Below, piece by piece: positions 1 to 12,573 of a stretch of DNA of 64,000 nucleotides (position 1 is its first letter; each line of letters begins with the position of its first letter). The notes under the pieces were generated by a model. The model did not search any database. It had not been told where the DNA came from and was given only the letters and a program-made list of their open reading frames with translations. Made by a program: the position numbers and the translations under genes. Source of the DNA: Epiperipatus broadwayi (Eukaryota; Onychophora; Udeonychophora; Euonychophora; Peripatidae); the NCBI GenBank assembly GCA_028023455.1, contig JAQFVV010012495.1:2445711-2509710 (forward strand), given 5' to 3'.

Positions 1-804
1 GATTTTTAGCAAACTTAAATATATAAAATTTAAACATTAATTATCAATTTGAAATTTTGAAAGTTAGATAAGAGTTCATTTTAAAATTTAAGCTCTGAAT
101 CTTAAAAGCTTGAATGAAAGTTCTTAATTATTTTTAAATTTTATAGTTTGTCTTACAGTAGAAGAAATCCCAGTTCCTGCTGCCAATTCCCATGAAGACT
201 TTCATGGAAGACCGGTCTGTTGTACTGGAGGTGGCTTTAGCTGGTTCAATCCTGGTATTACAGTCATTTCATTTTTAAATAAGTGAGAGAGGGTGACAAG
301 TGCATCTTATCACGCCTCTCACAAAATCAAGTTGGAACTCAGGAACTGTTTTTAATTTGAATTGTTTTCCTTTTATAATGATCCTCTGGATTCAACGGAC
401 AAGACGTCACTAATCCTAGTCTCTTTTTTGGTCCATGCTGAGGCTTGGTGCTTCCATTGGTCAAGCTAATTCTTTTGTTCTCTTATCTATATCTTTCAAC
501 TGACCTTTTTTCTATAAGAGCCCCAAGGGCTAGTTTGTTTTTCAAATAATTTATAAAACAATCATTTCCATTTACAAAAATATTTTATCTTTTTCTTATA
601 CTTTTTCCTAAAAAAGTACGTTCAAATACTTTTTTTTTTTTATTTAAAAAAAAAAAATTTTTTTAAAGTTTTGCATCTGTGTGAATATATTGAACAACAC
701 TTTAATTTTTTTATCTTTTAGTTTTTAATAAATTTATTTTTATTTGCGAACTCAAAAAAATTTTTATTTAATTTTAAATTAATGTAACGGCATATACCGT
801 TACA
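1..804 (-). repeat. LTR-like sequence, minus strand, running off the window start
   Basis: Read on the minus strand, the unit begins at 804 with TGTAACGG followed by a short self-complementary stretch ending CGTTACA. After an A/T-rich leader come an AAACTAGCCCTTGGGG segment near 525-540 and a TATAAAAGGAAAA box at 365-377. The plus-strand unit at 10045 has the same order: TGTAACG, CGTTACA, a GTTCGCA motif, a CCTTGGGC segment, then TATAAAAGGAAAA. TG at the start and a TATA box several hundred bases in are what a long terminal repeat would show. The 3' end lies outside the window and no protease, RT or integrase is visible, so a solo or truncated LTR is inferred. A non-coding DNA transposon end is the alternative. 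Confidence 0.45.
365..377 (-). promoter_or_regulatory. TATA box of LTR-like unit
   Basis: TATAAAAGGAAAA on the minus strand, about 430 bases into the LTR-like unit. The same 13 bases occur at the equivalent place in the copy at 10524. Conservation between otherwise diverged copies supports a pol II promoter. Confidence 0.4.
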
Positions 805-1570
805 CTTGTAATAATATTAATAGATATATAATTGTAGTTTAAAGTATATATTTGGGATAAAATTGATATAATAATTTTTAGACTAATAAGTGATTAGTAA
901 TAATCATTATGATATTTATCTAAAGAAGAGGGTGTTATAGTTGCAAGTGCAAGAAGTTTGACACCTTTAAGTTGTAATAATAAAAAATGGATATATTTTA
1001 ACATTTGTACTAAATCTAGGATTGCTTCATCAATTATAAGTAAGATCTGACAAGGCAATGAACATTACATAACCAAGCATTCAATGGTCACAGACTTTTA
1101 CAACAAATTTTTGAAAGATATTTTGATATTTGATCATTTTTTAGCCATTCTTTTTTTAATATTTTAATGTTTAAAATGTAAGCTAAGATAGAAATCATGT
1201 GAAATTCATGGTAATAATGCTTGTTTTTTTCTTCTTCACAATCTCCAAAATGATAACAAATAAATCTGTTTAAAATGTTTATTTATGAAAGAAAGATTTC
1301 TTTATCTTTCTGTAGTATTGAATCACTACTTTATAATCCTGTCATAGTAGGGTGAAATAACTCTAGAACTTAATGACCCTAAATTACGCTCAGTTCTGAA
1401 CTTCCAATATTCAAAATAATTACAAATTTCTAAGCAATTGACCATATGATTATTTTTTATTTTGTAAAAAATATTGAACACTAAATGCTATAAACATTCT
1501 TGATAAGAATTTAATGGATAATAATAACAAACTCCCACTAAAATAATCAAATATTTTATTAATAAATAGT
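805..1570. other. No gene recognised
   Basis: AT-rich sequence with short homopolymer runs. I see no coding stretch, tRNA-like box or repeat match to the rest of the window. Confidence 0.5.
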
Positions 1571-1676
1571 ACTTTAGCTGAGAGGTCATCACAGCTGCCT
1601 TGAAAGCAAGTAGTTGGTTGCAGACAGTTGTGGGTTCACCTCCCGGCCGATGATATGACATATGAAAAAAAAAATC
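1571..1676 (+). mobile_element. tRNA-derived SINE, family S1 (long form)
   Basis: The copy opens with a pol III A-box-like TTAGCTGAGAGGTC and has a B-box-like GGGTTCACCTCCC at 1632-1644. It ends with the family tail ATGACATATGA plus an A run. The head resembles a class II tRNA (Leu/Ser type): the predicted anticodon arm is CTGC, a seven-base loop, then GCA, followed by an extra arm before the T arm. It shares head and tail with the copies at 24.2, 41.3, 41.9, 56.7 and 59.9 kb. The long form, with the TAGTTGGTTGCAGAC insert, is shared only with the copy at 59.9 kb. Confidence 0.8.
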
Positions 1677-2416
1677 CATCTAGAATCAAACAAATTGTTT
1701 CCAGCAAACATTCTTGGAAGAAAAACATTACTTAACTTATTACCGTTAGTTATTTTCTAAAAAAAAATTAAACAGCTTTTTTCTTCTACCTTCTCCATAG
1801 TTTTTTTTTTTTTGACAAATCTGTACTAGTAAAGTTTATACTCTTTCTTTTAATGGCACTATCATCAACATATCAATACAACTAAGAAAAAGTATTTTTT
1901 GTAAAAAAAAAAATCAAAAAGTAAAACAAAAATTAAAATATGTTTGAAGATATGAAAATTATATATTTTTTTCTAAAAATCAAGCCCAAAAATATAATAT
2001 GTGAAAAATAAATATTTTCAATAAGTATGATCAATGCAAGCATTCTGGGAGGAATTTTATTACTACTGGCAAAAAATGATTCAAATGAATGTAAAACAAC
2101 AACAACAAATCAATATATTTAGAACATAAAAATAATAGTGATCAAACAATGATTGAAAAACAAACATTTTCAATCCATGTGACATTTTCACATTTCTTTG
2201 CTTTCTCTTTATTTAAGCTTTTTGCCAGCAGCACTAATAAAATTCCCTGTGGAACATTTACATTCATCACACTTTTGAAAATATTTAATTTTCAGTCATT
2301 GTTTGTTCAATAAATATATAATCTTCAGGCTTGTTTTGTAAATAAAGTTTACCATTTTCATGTTTTGAAATAAATTATATTATTTATTTACTAAGTTTTT
2401 TATTTTTTTTATGCAA
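1677..2416. other. No gene recognised
   Basis: A/T-rich unique-looking sequence between the SINE and the LINE target-site duplication. No coding or repeat signal was found. Confidence 0.5.
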
Positions 2417-2431
2417 AACATATGAAAGTTA
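2417..2431 (+). repeat. LINE target-site duplication, left copy
   Basis: AACATATGAAAGTTA, 15 bases, identical to the sequence at 8506-8520. It marks the 5' boundary of the LINE insertion. Confidence 0.85.
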
Positions 2432-2594
2432 CTTTTAATCTGGAATTTCGCCTCAAAATGATTTTAAACAGACTGTAAGTACTAATTTTATTAATCCGCA
2501 CATTTACATTTGTTTTTTAAAAAATTTACATTCACATTAAGCTTGATTTAAATCCCATATTGATTGAGTTGAATAACATCATCTCCTAACGTTC

Positions 2595-4980
2595 ATGGCT
2601 GGCCTACAAGGCTCCAAGCCTTCAACAACTAACATGGAAGAGGGGGATGAATTACTTCAAAAATCCATAGTGGATAGTCAGGGGAAAAAATATATATAAA
2701 CATTTAAATTTCCCAATTACAAAGCAAAACAAATCAGATAATTTATCAAAAACAAAATGTTGTGTTTCTAAAATAAACACCAGCGCATTGAACGATAAAA
2801 CGTTAAAACTTGGCAAACAAACACGAAGGGAAAACGACAAGGATAAGTTTCCTCATACCAAAGAGAAAACATTTAAAACAGAAGGAAACCCTTTACAAGA
2901 CCCTTCTGATGGAGAATTAACTCCTCACCACATTGTAAAATCAACTTTAAATGAAAAACAAAATTTTTTTTTAGCCAAACATAAAATCTGCAGCGGCGAA
3001 AATACGCAAAAAGCAACGCAAATTAGAACAATGCGATCAGTTAACGTCAATCATGCGAATGTTATAGAATACAATACCATGAAGAGTTCTATCAAGCAAA
3101 TTAATCTTTCCATGAACAAGAGAAAAAATTATGAACCCAGTTTCACATCAACGCTTGTGCCTGAAAACAAAACAAAAAACCCAGATCACACTAGTAGTGA
3201 AGAGTCTACAGACATCAGCTCTTCCTCTGAAATAAAGCAAAACATTGGATATTTCAAACATCAAGATGATAATCACGATTCCAATAAAACAACAAATGAA
3301 CAATTTAAGCAATCACAAAGATATATAACTAAACCAGATTATACACAAAAAGATAATATAACAGCCAACACTTATGCAAACATTGTAAAATCAAACAATA
3401 ATGACAAATCAGTAACAGGAAACATAAAACACAATTCAAATAATCCGCAAGACAATAATGAAGCCACACAACAATTGATTGAGTTGATGGGGGAGTTGGA
3501 TGAGGCATCAGACACAGGAATGTTTATACATGAGCCATCAAACAGTTCTCATGACCAACTCAATAATCATCAGCTTTATACTGAAACAGTTACCAAATTC
3601 AATGAAGCCATGCCACAAGGATTACTAAAATCTTTCGCTATCTTCAATGATGAAGCCTCACTCATTCTGTCCACTACAGACCACTTACTAAGATTATTCC
3701 CTTTTCCAACCAGTAAACTCTTCGACCTGCTAAAAGCCCAAGATCTCTGGAAAGTGATTCAAAGGGTATCATATCACCCCAACCCTCATTATATAATCCT
3801 CCAGTTTACAAACATCATGGCAAAACAAGCTTTTAAAAACAAATATAGGATACTTGATAACAGATACCTAATTACCATCAATCCAAACATAGTCCGTGAC
3901 ACTTCAATAAGTGGCAGGGTAAAAAATTGTGGTTTGGGATTCAATATTTCTGACTTACAAAACCTTCTAATGCCTTATGGGCAAGTCACTTCTTTTAAAT
4001 ATCTTAGGGTCCCTGGAATACAAGAAGAAGTTCAGCAAAACATAGCACTCTTTTGAATCACATTAAAAAAAGGAATAGTGCCATTAGATATCCCCCCCAC
4101 AATCCGTATTGGAAGAGTGCCTCTTTTCATCTCATTCTGGGGAGTAGAATCGCAATGTTTCGAATGCAGGAAGATGGGACACCTGCTGCACAACTGCCCA
4201 TCCAGACAATGCACCTCTTGCGGTACCTTTGCGGGTCGGTCACATCAGTGTGGTTCAAAAGAAGAGCATATACAAGAACAGCAAAACATGCAACAGACAA
4301 AACCCAAAATAGAACATAATCAAGATATAAATTTAGAGCATGAGACTTCTATCAAGCTGAAAACATATAATCAGTCAACAAATGATTCTCATCAAAACAA
4401 CATAAAAGATCAAAACCAATGCCAAGAAACCAACCCACAGGGATGCCACCAAACACGTCAAAACAAGACAAGCAAAACTTATTTCTCTTCAACAGACACT
4501 TGTTCTGACTTTGAGCAAGAAGAAACGGATGCTGAAACTAGGCAAGAAGAAACTGCAAGCCTCACAGAGTCTGGGCCTGACCATGTCCCTAAACCCTTCA
4601 CCACACCACGCAAAAGGAAAAAGCGCCGCAACAGAAACACACAATCCACCACCTTTGTTCACAACAATAACAATAGCGGAAATATCGATTCAAATGAGAC
4701 CACCTCAACCTCTGATGACATACAGTGCAATGCTAGTCCCAACTATAAAAAACAGAAAGATGAATCCCTAAAATCAGATAATGACAATACATCAAACTCA
4801 TATCATACCCAACCTGAAGCTAATACCTCTGGGCAAATAGCCCCCCAAGATTTAACATTATGGATCCCATCAACTGATCCTGAAGTCTGCCTAATGCAAA
4901 AAGACTACCAGCTCACTGCAAGTATTCTAGCTAATGAACAAGAAACCAAGCAACCTACTTCAAAATGTCATTCACAATAA
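2595..4980 (+). pseudogene. LINE ORF1 protein (CCHC zinc-knuckle RNA-binding), broken
   Basis: ORF1 proteins bind the element RNA and escort it to the target. The likely start is the ATG at 2595 (context TTCATGG), which reads 34 codons before a stop; a one-base slip in the A run at 2685-2690 moves into the long frame, open from 2671. That frame continues to 4053, meets a single in-frame TGA at 4054-4056, and then stays open to TAA at 4978. The middle part (to about 4050) has a globular, RRM-like stretch ending in a GxGFNISDLQNLLMPYGQV-type segment. After the stop come knuckle residues CFECRKMGHLLHNC and a second Cys cluster (CTSC...C). The remainder is Asn/Gln/Thr/Glu-rich with a basic KRKKRRNR patch near 4614-4640, possibly a nuclear or RNA-binding signal. 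The 16-base overlap with ORF2 suggests coupled translation. Confidence 0.85.
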
Positions 4981-7900
4981 CGTCACTCAATGTCAGGGGG
5001 CTTAACTCCAAAGACAGGGCGTTTGCTATCTCACATTGGTTCAAACTCCAAAAACCAGATATACTTTGTTTATCAGAAACTAAGCTTCACCTTCACACAG
5101 ACCCCACGATAATAAAAACAATTGAGAGCTTTGGTTACTTTATTTACTCTTTCTCCATCTCAGCTACCGCTGGGGTTGCTCTCATCATCAATAGAAATTC
5201 AATTATTGACTTCTTCAAAATCCTGCACATAGATACCAATTGCATTATTGCTACTATACAAATCCAGGGTTTTCTGTTCACTCTTATCAATGTGTATCTG
5301 GTTAAAGATGAACAAATAGTACACAAAGTTATACATAATATAAACATAGCAATTAGATCGAACCCTAGCCCAGTTATCTGGCTTGGTGATTTCAACCACA
5401 CTTTTGACAATTTTGAGAAAAAATATTTAAAGATGGTTGCTAGAAACATACACAGTGGGAAAGCACTCTTTCATGAAGGAGCCTTCTCTTTCTATACCAG
5501 AAGTACTCACTCGCTCATAGACCTCATATTCTACTCTCCTGAAATGATCTCGTTCATAGATACACAGCTCTGGCCTATTGCCTTTTCAGATCATCTCGCT
5601 GTTCAAGCTACCATCAAATTGCAACCACAACTTCATACATCAACCAACCTCCCCCGGACGATGAGATTACTTAACAGGCACAATGTGCCCCCCCAATTAA
5701 TCTCAGATATATACATCACCTTTCAAGAACAGAAGATATGGAATCTACCAGCATTACAAGGATGGAATACATTTATAACCACAACACAAAAGTTTATTAA
5801 CCAATACAATAGATACCAGAAAGGGCCATTAAGATTACTCTCAGAACTTGATCGGACTACATCTGAACTGAAAAGCATCCAAGTTACAGAACACAACATC
5901 CCACAAATTCTACTCCTAAAACATACATATAAACAAACCAGAATGACTCTTGTGGAATATATTCGTATTAAGCGAGCACGCAATTATCTGGAACAACAAG
6001 ATTGTTGGACTCCAGGTTATATCAGATGGGCCCTCGGGTCAGGAAAAAGAAATCACACACCCTCCTCTTTGTGCCTTGACGGTATTACTTACTCTGGCAT
6101 CAGTATGCTTAACAAAATTAGGGATTATTATTCCACCAAACTGCAGCCCATTGGAACTGTTGCCAGACGACACAAATTTGTGAAAGACTCAAATAACTCT
6201 CACAGCATTACTGAAGCTGATATCATCTCCAAAATTAAAAGCCTGCCTGAACACACTCATCCCGGCATGCATGGAATTCCTAGATTTCTTCTGTTACACT
6301 TGGAAAAATTTACCATACATGTTACAAGGGGAATCATTGATCTCTTAGCCACTGATAGCCTACATCTTCCAGGGATATATCCTATATCAGTGGTCCCTTT
6401 CATAAAAAAGAAAGATTTACCTGTAGACTTAAATAACATTAGGCCAATATCCATGGTTCCTCTCCTAATCAAAATTATCGAAAGCATTATAAAAGATAAA
6501 ATTCAAGAGAAAATCATATCAAAACTTTCCAGGCATCAATATGCTAAGAGGGGTTCATCGACTGGCGATGCTGTAAGCCGATTTCGACTCCTCGTTGATC
6601 ATATCCGTAGAACAAAACAATCCCGGCCAGTCGCAGTCCAACTAGACTTTGCCAGGGCTTTTGACTCTGTCCGAATAGATGTACTACTTGGTGAACTAGA
6701 GGCTCTTCATGTTCCTTTGGCATACATTCAGATCATAGAGAATCTCCTAGCAAATCGAGAGATTTTTTTTTCTCTAAATGGGAGAATTGCCCCCTGGGTT
6801 CAAACCCTGCATCTCCATTCCCCAGGGCTCCCCATTAAGTGCTCTCCTCTTCATGATCTATATAAATCCCTTGCTTTTGAGCATTGAGGATGCACTGCCT
6901 GGGATCTCCATCCCTCTTCTTAATGAAAACATCTCCCACATCTCCTACATGGATGATGTAGTGGTGTTTCTTAAATCACATGAAGAAATAAACATTCTTG
7001 AAAGCCTATTACAGCACTATGCTCAGACGCATGGGCTTACCGTTAACAGGAACAAATCAGCAATTTGGAATATCAAAACAGCTAACAGGATAACAGGTTC
7101 ATTACAAGCTATGCCTCAGCCTTTCTTGGGATTCAATATGTCACTATCCCCTACAGCAATGAGGATGGAAACACAACGAAGACTACTAAACAAAATAGAC
7201 ATCATCATAACATGCCTCTCAAGAATATATATATCTACATTTGGAAAGGTTTCACTCTTAAACTCCCTCATACTCCCCAAGATTATATATTATCTTGCGG
7301 GTTTTAAACCAACAGAAGCTTTCATTAAAAAGTAGAATCCCATTGTCTGCGACTCTGTAGAGGTGGGCGCAGATCATTTATCAGTCTGCGCACCCTTCAA
7401 AAGCCAAGAGACATGAATGGACTGGGACTGCATTCAATAAAGGTATTCACAATACAGAGAACTTACAATATGATCCATAAACTTTATTCTGATTGCAGGA
7501 CCTTCCAATGTCCGCTTCCCAAAGAGCAAGTGCTTCCCACTGATAGACCGCCCCCTCAGAGGTTCACTCCCATCTGGCTTCAAATGCAGATATCATACAT
7601 TTTTACGCACATAGTACCTTCCGCGACCATGTTCAATTCAAAAATAACCTATTGGGAAGCCTTCAATCTATCCAACTCAAATACCCAGAAGGCACACATT
7701 TACCTCCCCATCAACATAAACAAACTGCACAAACTAGCCCGTAGATTGAAACTAGCACCTAAACACACAGACTTCCTTCTCAAAATTAACCTTGGTAGCC
7801 TCTCCACTGCTATATTTCTTAATAGAAGAGGCTTCCACATAGATCCCATATGTTGTCTCTGTCTTTCCAGCCCAGAAGATATGGACCATATCCTTCGCCT

Positions 7901-8222
7901 TTGTCCGGTCTGGCAAGGACTAAGACAAAACTTCCAGAAACACATTGATAATAATGGTCCAGATCTAACATCTCTTGAAGGGGTTTTAAATAGAGGCATT
8001 TTCGCTGAAATCAGGCTCGCCACCTACATAAACTTTGCCATCTGGTTGACCAGATGCAAGGTGATTTTTCAAAAATTACCGCTTAACGAAATCAATAACT
8101 GCTTCCTCAGCATAATTAAAAATATCCAAGAAACAGACAAGAGAGAGGCCGATCCATACCTGGCCATACTAACATGGGAATTCACAACTGGTCTAAACAG
8201 CGTCTCTCCAACCAACCCCTAA
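4965..8222 (+). pseudogene. LINE ORF2 endonuclease / reverse transcriptase, frameshifted
   Basis: This is the protein that nicks target DNA and primes reverse transcription from the nick. It starts at ATG 4965 inside the end of ORF1. The N-terminal endonuclease shows SLNVRGLNS, LSETKL, WLGDFN, SLIDLIF and FSDH, the usual catalytic blocks. RT motifs follow: NNIRPISMVP, DFARAFDSV (block A), then IPQGSPLSALLF (block B), YMDDVVVF (block C), NRNKSAIWN and FLGFNM. The C terminus has CCLCLSSPEDMDHILRLC, a zinc-like cluster common in LINE ORF2 tails; no RNase H is evident. The reading frame shifts near 6790-6797 (C/G runs) between blocks A and B, and again near 7325-7335 (A run, with TAG at 7333). 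Frame segments are 4965-6790, about 6790-7330 and about 7335-8222. Both slips lie in homopolymers, so some could be sequencing errors. Confidence 0.92.
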
Positions 8223-8505
8223 ATAATTTATATGAAAATATTTATTATGATTTAATATCTTATTATGATTTGATAAAACCCTCCAACCATAACTTGCCAA
8301 AACAGGGTTTAATAACAAAGGTATTTCATTATAGACTAGATGATTAATATTCACCTTGCATCCACAGGTTATATTCTACTGACTTTTGAATCATTTCTTC
8401 TTTGTATATACCACCCTGTAACCTCGTCTAGTTATTTCTTGTTATTTTTTTATTTTTATTTTTTTTGTAATCACTTATAGGTCAAATAAAATTATCTTGA
8501 AAGAG

Positions 8506-8520
8506 AACATATGAAAGTTA
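8506..8520 (+). repeat. LINE target-site duplication, right copy
   Basis: AACATATGAAAGTTA, identical to 2417-2431. Confidence 0.85.
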
Positions 8521-9215
8521 TCATTTTCTTTATTAATTGATATGGGAATGGTGGCTCCTCCAACGAATAGTACACACACTATCAGTACCATCAAATTCTT
8601 AAAAAAGCCATATTACTTCAAGCACCTATGAAGTGTAACTATATTTTTTTTTAACTTTTTTTCCATTTTCTCTTTTCAATATATCTATCTATATTTCTAA
8701 TAAAAATTTTCTAACATATATTCTCCTTTGCTCCCCAAACCTCCACATGAAAAAGACCAACTTTTTTTTTCTTTTTTTAATTATTTAAGCTTCTGTTCTT
8801 TACAAGAAAACAGACAAAAAAATTAACAAATGTTATACAAGCATTGAATGCCATCCCCCACCCACCCACACATCACCCCCCCCCCCAAAAAAAAAACTTT
8901 TATATAAAGTATGCCAATCATTTAAATTTTTATTGCAATTTCTTTGTCTCCTTTTTCATTATTATCTAAAATAAAACTCTATCTGAAATAAAAGGTGCAA
9001 CTTAATAATTTAAAATTATTTTATATACTTTTTTGAATCCTTTATTTACTTACCTATATTCATTTCTTCAGTTTTAGTTATATTTATTTTCATTACAACT
9101 TTTTTAAAAATTATGGGTGATATACCTACTAAACAGATACCCCCACCCATACACATGCCAAGTTACATCATATTTCAAGAATAATTTTTAATAATAACAA
9201 ACAAATCATTTAACT
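8521..9215. other. No gene recognised
   Basis: Low-complexity A/T and C runs (8853-8890 is C/A-rich). No coding signal. Confidence 0.5.
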
Positions 9216-9331
9216 TCTCATCTTACATAATATAATAAATTTTGGAAAGATCTTCATTCAAATGATATCTACCTCTCATCTTACATAATATAATAAATTT
9301 TGGAAAGATCTTCATTCAAATGATATCTACC
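9216..9331. repeat. Perfect 58-bp tandem duplication
   Basis: 9216-9273 and 9274-9331 are the same 58 bases, from TCTCATCTTACATAATATAA to GATATCTACC, directly adjacent. I see no differences, so the duplication is recent or an assembly artefact. Confidence 0.9.
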
Positions 9332-10044
9332 GTAAACTTGAGTAATCGATGATTACTAGATGCATTTAAATTCTCATAACTTATCTATGTCCAGTTTTAA
9401 ATCCCCAACCTCTTTGATAAAGAGAAAATCCACAGAATGGTCTGAGACAAGTTTAAATGTACTGGATAATCTCTGATTACTTAAGGTTATGATAGATTGT
9501 ACTATTAGAACTGAGAGCTGCTTTTATTGTGATTGTATCCTGTTTATACAATGACAATATGCACTGTTTAATCATGTTACTAACTCACTAATGTTATGGT
9601 ATGTAGGACACTTTCAAACCAAAATGCAAGATAGAGACTTTTAAAAGTTAAGAATAGCCATCTTACTTTTGTACCTAAATGCAATTATATAGGCTAATCT
9701 AAAGCATTTCAGAGTGAAAGCAAGAAGATTTAATCTTCATAACTTAACATCCATTACATTATTCATTTATAACAATAAATGTAAATGGTTATTATTTAGG
9801 AAGTCATATATGATAAGACATCAAGCACACACTCACCAAACCAGTTCTGATTAATCTAGATTTTTTTTCTTTTTATCTAATAACCAATCTTTGATGAATT
9901 TCCAGGTGGATTGGATTAAAGCCTACTGCATCCCTAAGCCTGTTAGCAATCTCAAAACATTTAAAAATTTATCCAATAAGATACAATTCCCAGCCCAGAC
10001 ATGTTAAGTTTATTACTTTTTACTGTGAGTCTTATCATATATAT
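9332..10044. other. No gene recognised
   Basis: AT-rich, no supported feature. Confidence 0.5.
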
Positions 10045-12218
10045 TGTAACGAGCACAGATGTCCGTTACATTGTTTTTTTTATTTATTTATTAAACATGA
10101 AAGTAAATTAAAAAGTTCGCATTTAAAAATTTTCTTTAAGAATTAAAAATTGAAATTAAATATCATCTTAAACTCTTATATATTAAATCGCACAGATAAT
10201 GAAAAATTATTAAAATAAAACTTTATTAAAGAAAAAGTATTTTAAAACTAAATTTTAAAAAGATTTGGAAATAAAATTATATCTTTAAATTTATCTTTAA
10301 ATATATCTTTGATTTGGAAAACAGGTTAATTAATCAGAAATGGAAATGATAAATTTAATTAGTCAAATGTAAACCAGCCTTGGGCATTTAAATGTAAAAA
10401 CATCGGTCAGATAGGAAAACAATAGAAACAAATAGCCAATGAAAGAAATCCATCGGGAAATCGGACCTCAGCGAAAGGATCATCACATCGATGACATAAT
10501 GCCAAGTCAATCCTTCGAATACGTATAAAAGGAAAATTTGGAAATTATTAATCAGTGAGTTATTATGATTATTACGATGTGACAGATAGATGTTAGTGCA
10601 GAGGTGCGGGAGAAGAGATTGAAGGATGCACGTTCAATCCCTTCAGTTGTTATAAAATGGAAAAATGAAACATTGCTTTTCTTATATTCAGAGGACCACA
10701 GGATCATTGGGAAATTTAACGCTGGATTTCAAACAGCAAGCAACTGTAAAATATGAACATTTTAAACTGTAAGAACTTTATAAATAATGAGCATTAAATT
10801 AAAACTTTCCAAATTTAAATGATTGCAATATTATCCTATCTGACCAACTTAATTTATTAATAATGTTATTTGATGTATTTCTTTTTTATATATATATTTA
10901 AAATCATTTCCATTTATTTATTTATTTTTTGTTCTTTAAGTTTTATCATGATTTTGTTTTCGTTAAATTAATTATATAAATGTTAAACTTAAGTCGGGCG
11001 TGAATGGCTGTATAGATTTGTAAAGTTATATTAAGGGAGGGTAATCTTAGGTTATTTATGTCGTTGTTAGATTGGGTCAATGGATTGGATATATTGATGT
11101 AGTTAGTAGATGTAGTCAGAGATTCGCTACTGGCAGAATCGTTTATATTTACGCCGCACTCACCCGTTTGCCTATGAAAGGAATTATAAGACGCAGAGCG
11201 CAGTTCCTTTCTATGGAGTTTTTTTTTATTGTTCTTCTCGTTAGATAGATGTAATATCCCTATCTGATGAGAGTCAATGCCTTCTCTTAATCTTTTTGGT
11301 GCTGTCGTATTCCGTATTACATTGAATATATCGATGTATCAGATGGATTGATGCCAGTTTGACTGCGAATTTTAGCCTAAGGTTAAATAGGGATATAATA
11401 TTTTATTTTCAAATGCAAATCTACGTAGTCTATTCATACTTGACTCTAAATAAAAATGCATTAAATTTAAGTTGTTTATAGACGCTTGCATGGATTGGTT
11501 ATCGGTTAAGTATGTTTTGGGTTTTAATATTTGATCAAAATATATAGACATTCGATAAATAATGATACCTTACGGCGAGTATCTAAAATGTATTTATTCG
11601 GATGTCTTTTAAGTTATTGGTGACAATGCAAGTATCTTATGGTGAATACTATTGGGTTACATATAAATTTCCCTCCGCAATTGTCAGTAATCAATAATTT
11701 TGTATTTTGATTGTTTATGTTTATTTTGGAATGTTTTTGACCGTGAAATCTATGTAACCGATCTATATTCAACATTATAAACAAGCTTTCATAAATTTAT
11801 CTGTGCGAACTTAATTAAAATGTAAAATTAGAATATAATAGTAATTAAATGTAAATTAAAGTCAAAAATCAAAGTTAAAAATGTAGGTTAAATTTTGAAC
11901 TGTAAAACTAATACTAAAATAATTTTAAATCTTATATATATGTGAAATAAATAAATGTTTGTGTGTTAATTACTGGCAGTGGCTTATTTTATTTATTTTT
12001 TTAATCTTGAAATATAATTAGATAAGATATTATATTATTTAATCTCTGTTATTCCACTGAGCTAGTGACATGGGCTAACGACCGGAATCAAAATAAAAAA
12101 AATTTTTTTTTTTTTTTACTTACGTATCTGCCTACTTTATAAATTTTTCTAGGTTCAAATGCCTAGATGGCGCCCCGTAGTGCAGATTACGTTAAGTCGC
12201 TTTCTCCGGATCGTTACA
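10045..12218 (+). mobile_element. LTR-like unit (possible solo LTR), 2.17 kb
   Basis: Begins TGTAACG and ends CGTTACA, giving TG...CA termini with a 7-base inverted match, flanked on both sides by ATAT (4-5 bp duplication, uncertain because of the AT run). It has a TATA box at 10524 and shares start, internal landmarks and TATA with the minus-strand unit at 1-804. There is no gag/pol coding sequence inside, so a long solo LTR is the simplest reading. Near the 3' end (about 12060-12200) it is less AT-rich, with a TGGCGCC string at 12168-12174. A non-coding transposon with 7-bp inverted ends is the alternative. Confidence 0.5.
10524..10536 (+). promoter_or_regulatory. TATA box of LTR-like unit
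   Basis: TATAAAAGGAAAA, 480 bases from the left terminus, matching the 365-377 box in the other copy. Confidence 0.45.
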
Positions 12219-12573
12219 ATATATATAATATGCTCAATAGTTGTTGTTTTTTTTTTTGCAAAAGTCAGATGAATAATTAGATAATAAATAAGTATGATTC
12301 AGTGATATAAATTGAACACCATTGATAATAGTTATCGGTGATTTTCACTCATATCATCAACCATTCTGATATAATAAACTCTTCATCTTTCAGCTAACTA
12401 CAATATTTGTATGTATATTAATAACCATAAGCATCAACAGTTAACTGGTTAAGATTATTTAAACATAAAGGACGTAGTTATGTGATTAATACATAGATAT
12501 ATAAACACACGTTTCTTAAAAGAATGATAAAATAGTTAACTTTTTTTTTACTTGCATATACTATATATAACAA
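12219..12573. other. No gene recognised
   Basis: AT-rich spacer, nothing supported. Confidence 0.5.

Larger units (their letters stand above)
2432..8505 (+). mobile_element. Full-length APE-type non-LTR retrotransposon (LINE), inactivated
   Basis: A 6.07-kb insertion flanked by a perfect 15-bp target-site duplication. Its order is a 5' UTR of about 160 bases, ORF1 with a CCHC zinc knuckle, ORF2 with apurinic-type endonuclease, reverse transcriptase and a C-terminal Cys/His motif, and a 3' UTR of about 280 bases ending AAAATTATCTTGAAAGAG. There is no poly(A) tail. ORF1 and ORF2 overlap by 16 bases. The knuckle-bearing ORF1, the RT motif order and the CxxC...H....C tail suggest the L1/Tx1 side of LINE diversity; clade assignment is inference. 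The copy has one in-frame stop and at least three frameshifts, so it is not autonomous. A second, 5'-truncated copy of the family lies at 62955-63490 on the minus strand. Confidence 0.93.

Noticed and set aside
2652-2840. 62-codon minus-strand open frame at the LINE 5' end
   Set aside because: Antisense to the ORF1 start region.
7700-8023. 107-codon minus-strand open frame inside the LINE
   Set aside because: Antisense shadow of ORF2.
12060-12120. Possible tRNA gene (GAGCTAGTGACATGGGC...ACGACCGGAATC)
   Set aside because: No cloverleaf could be closed and it lies within the LTR-like unit.
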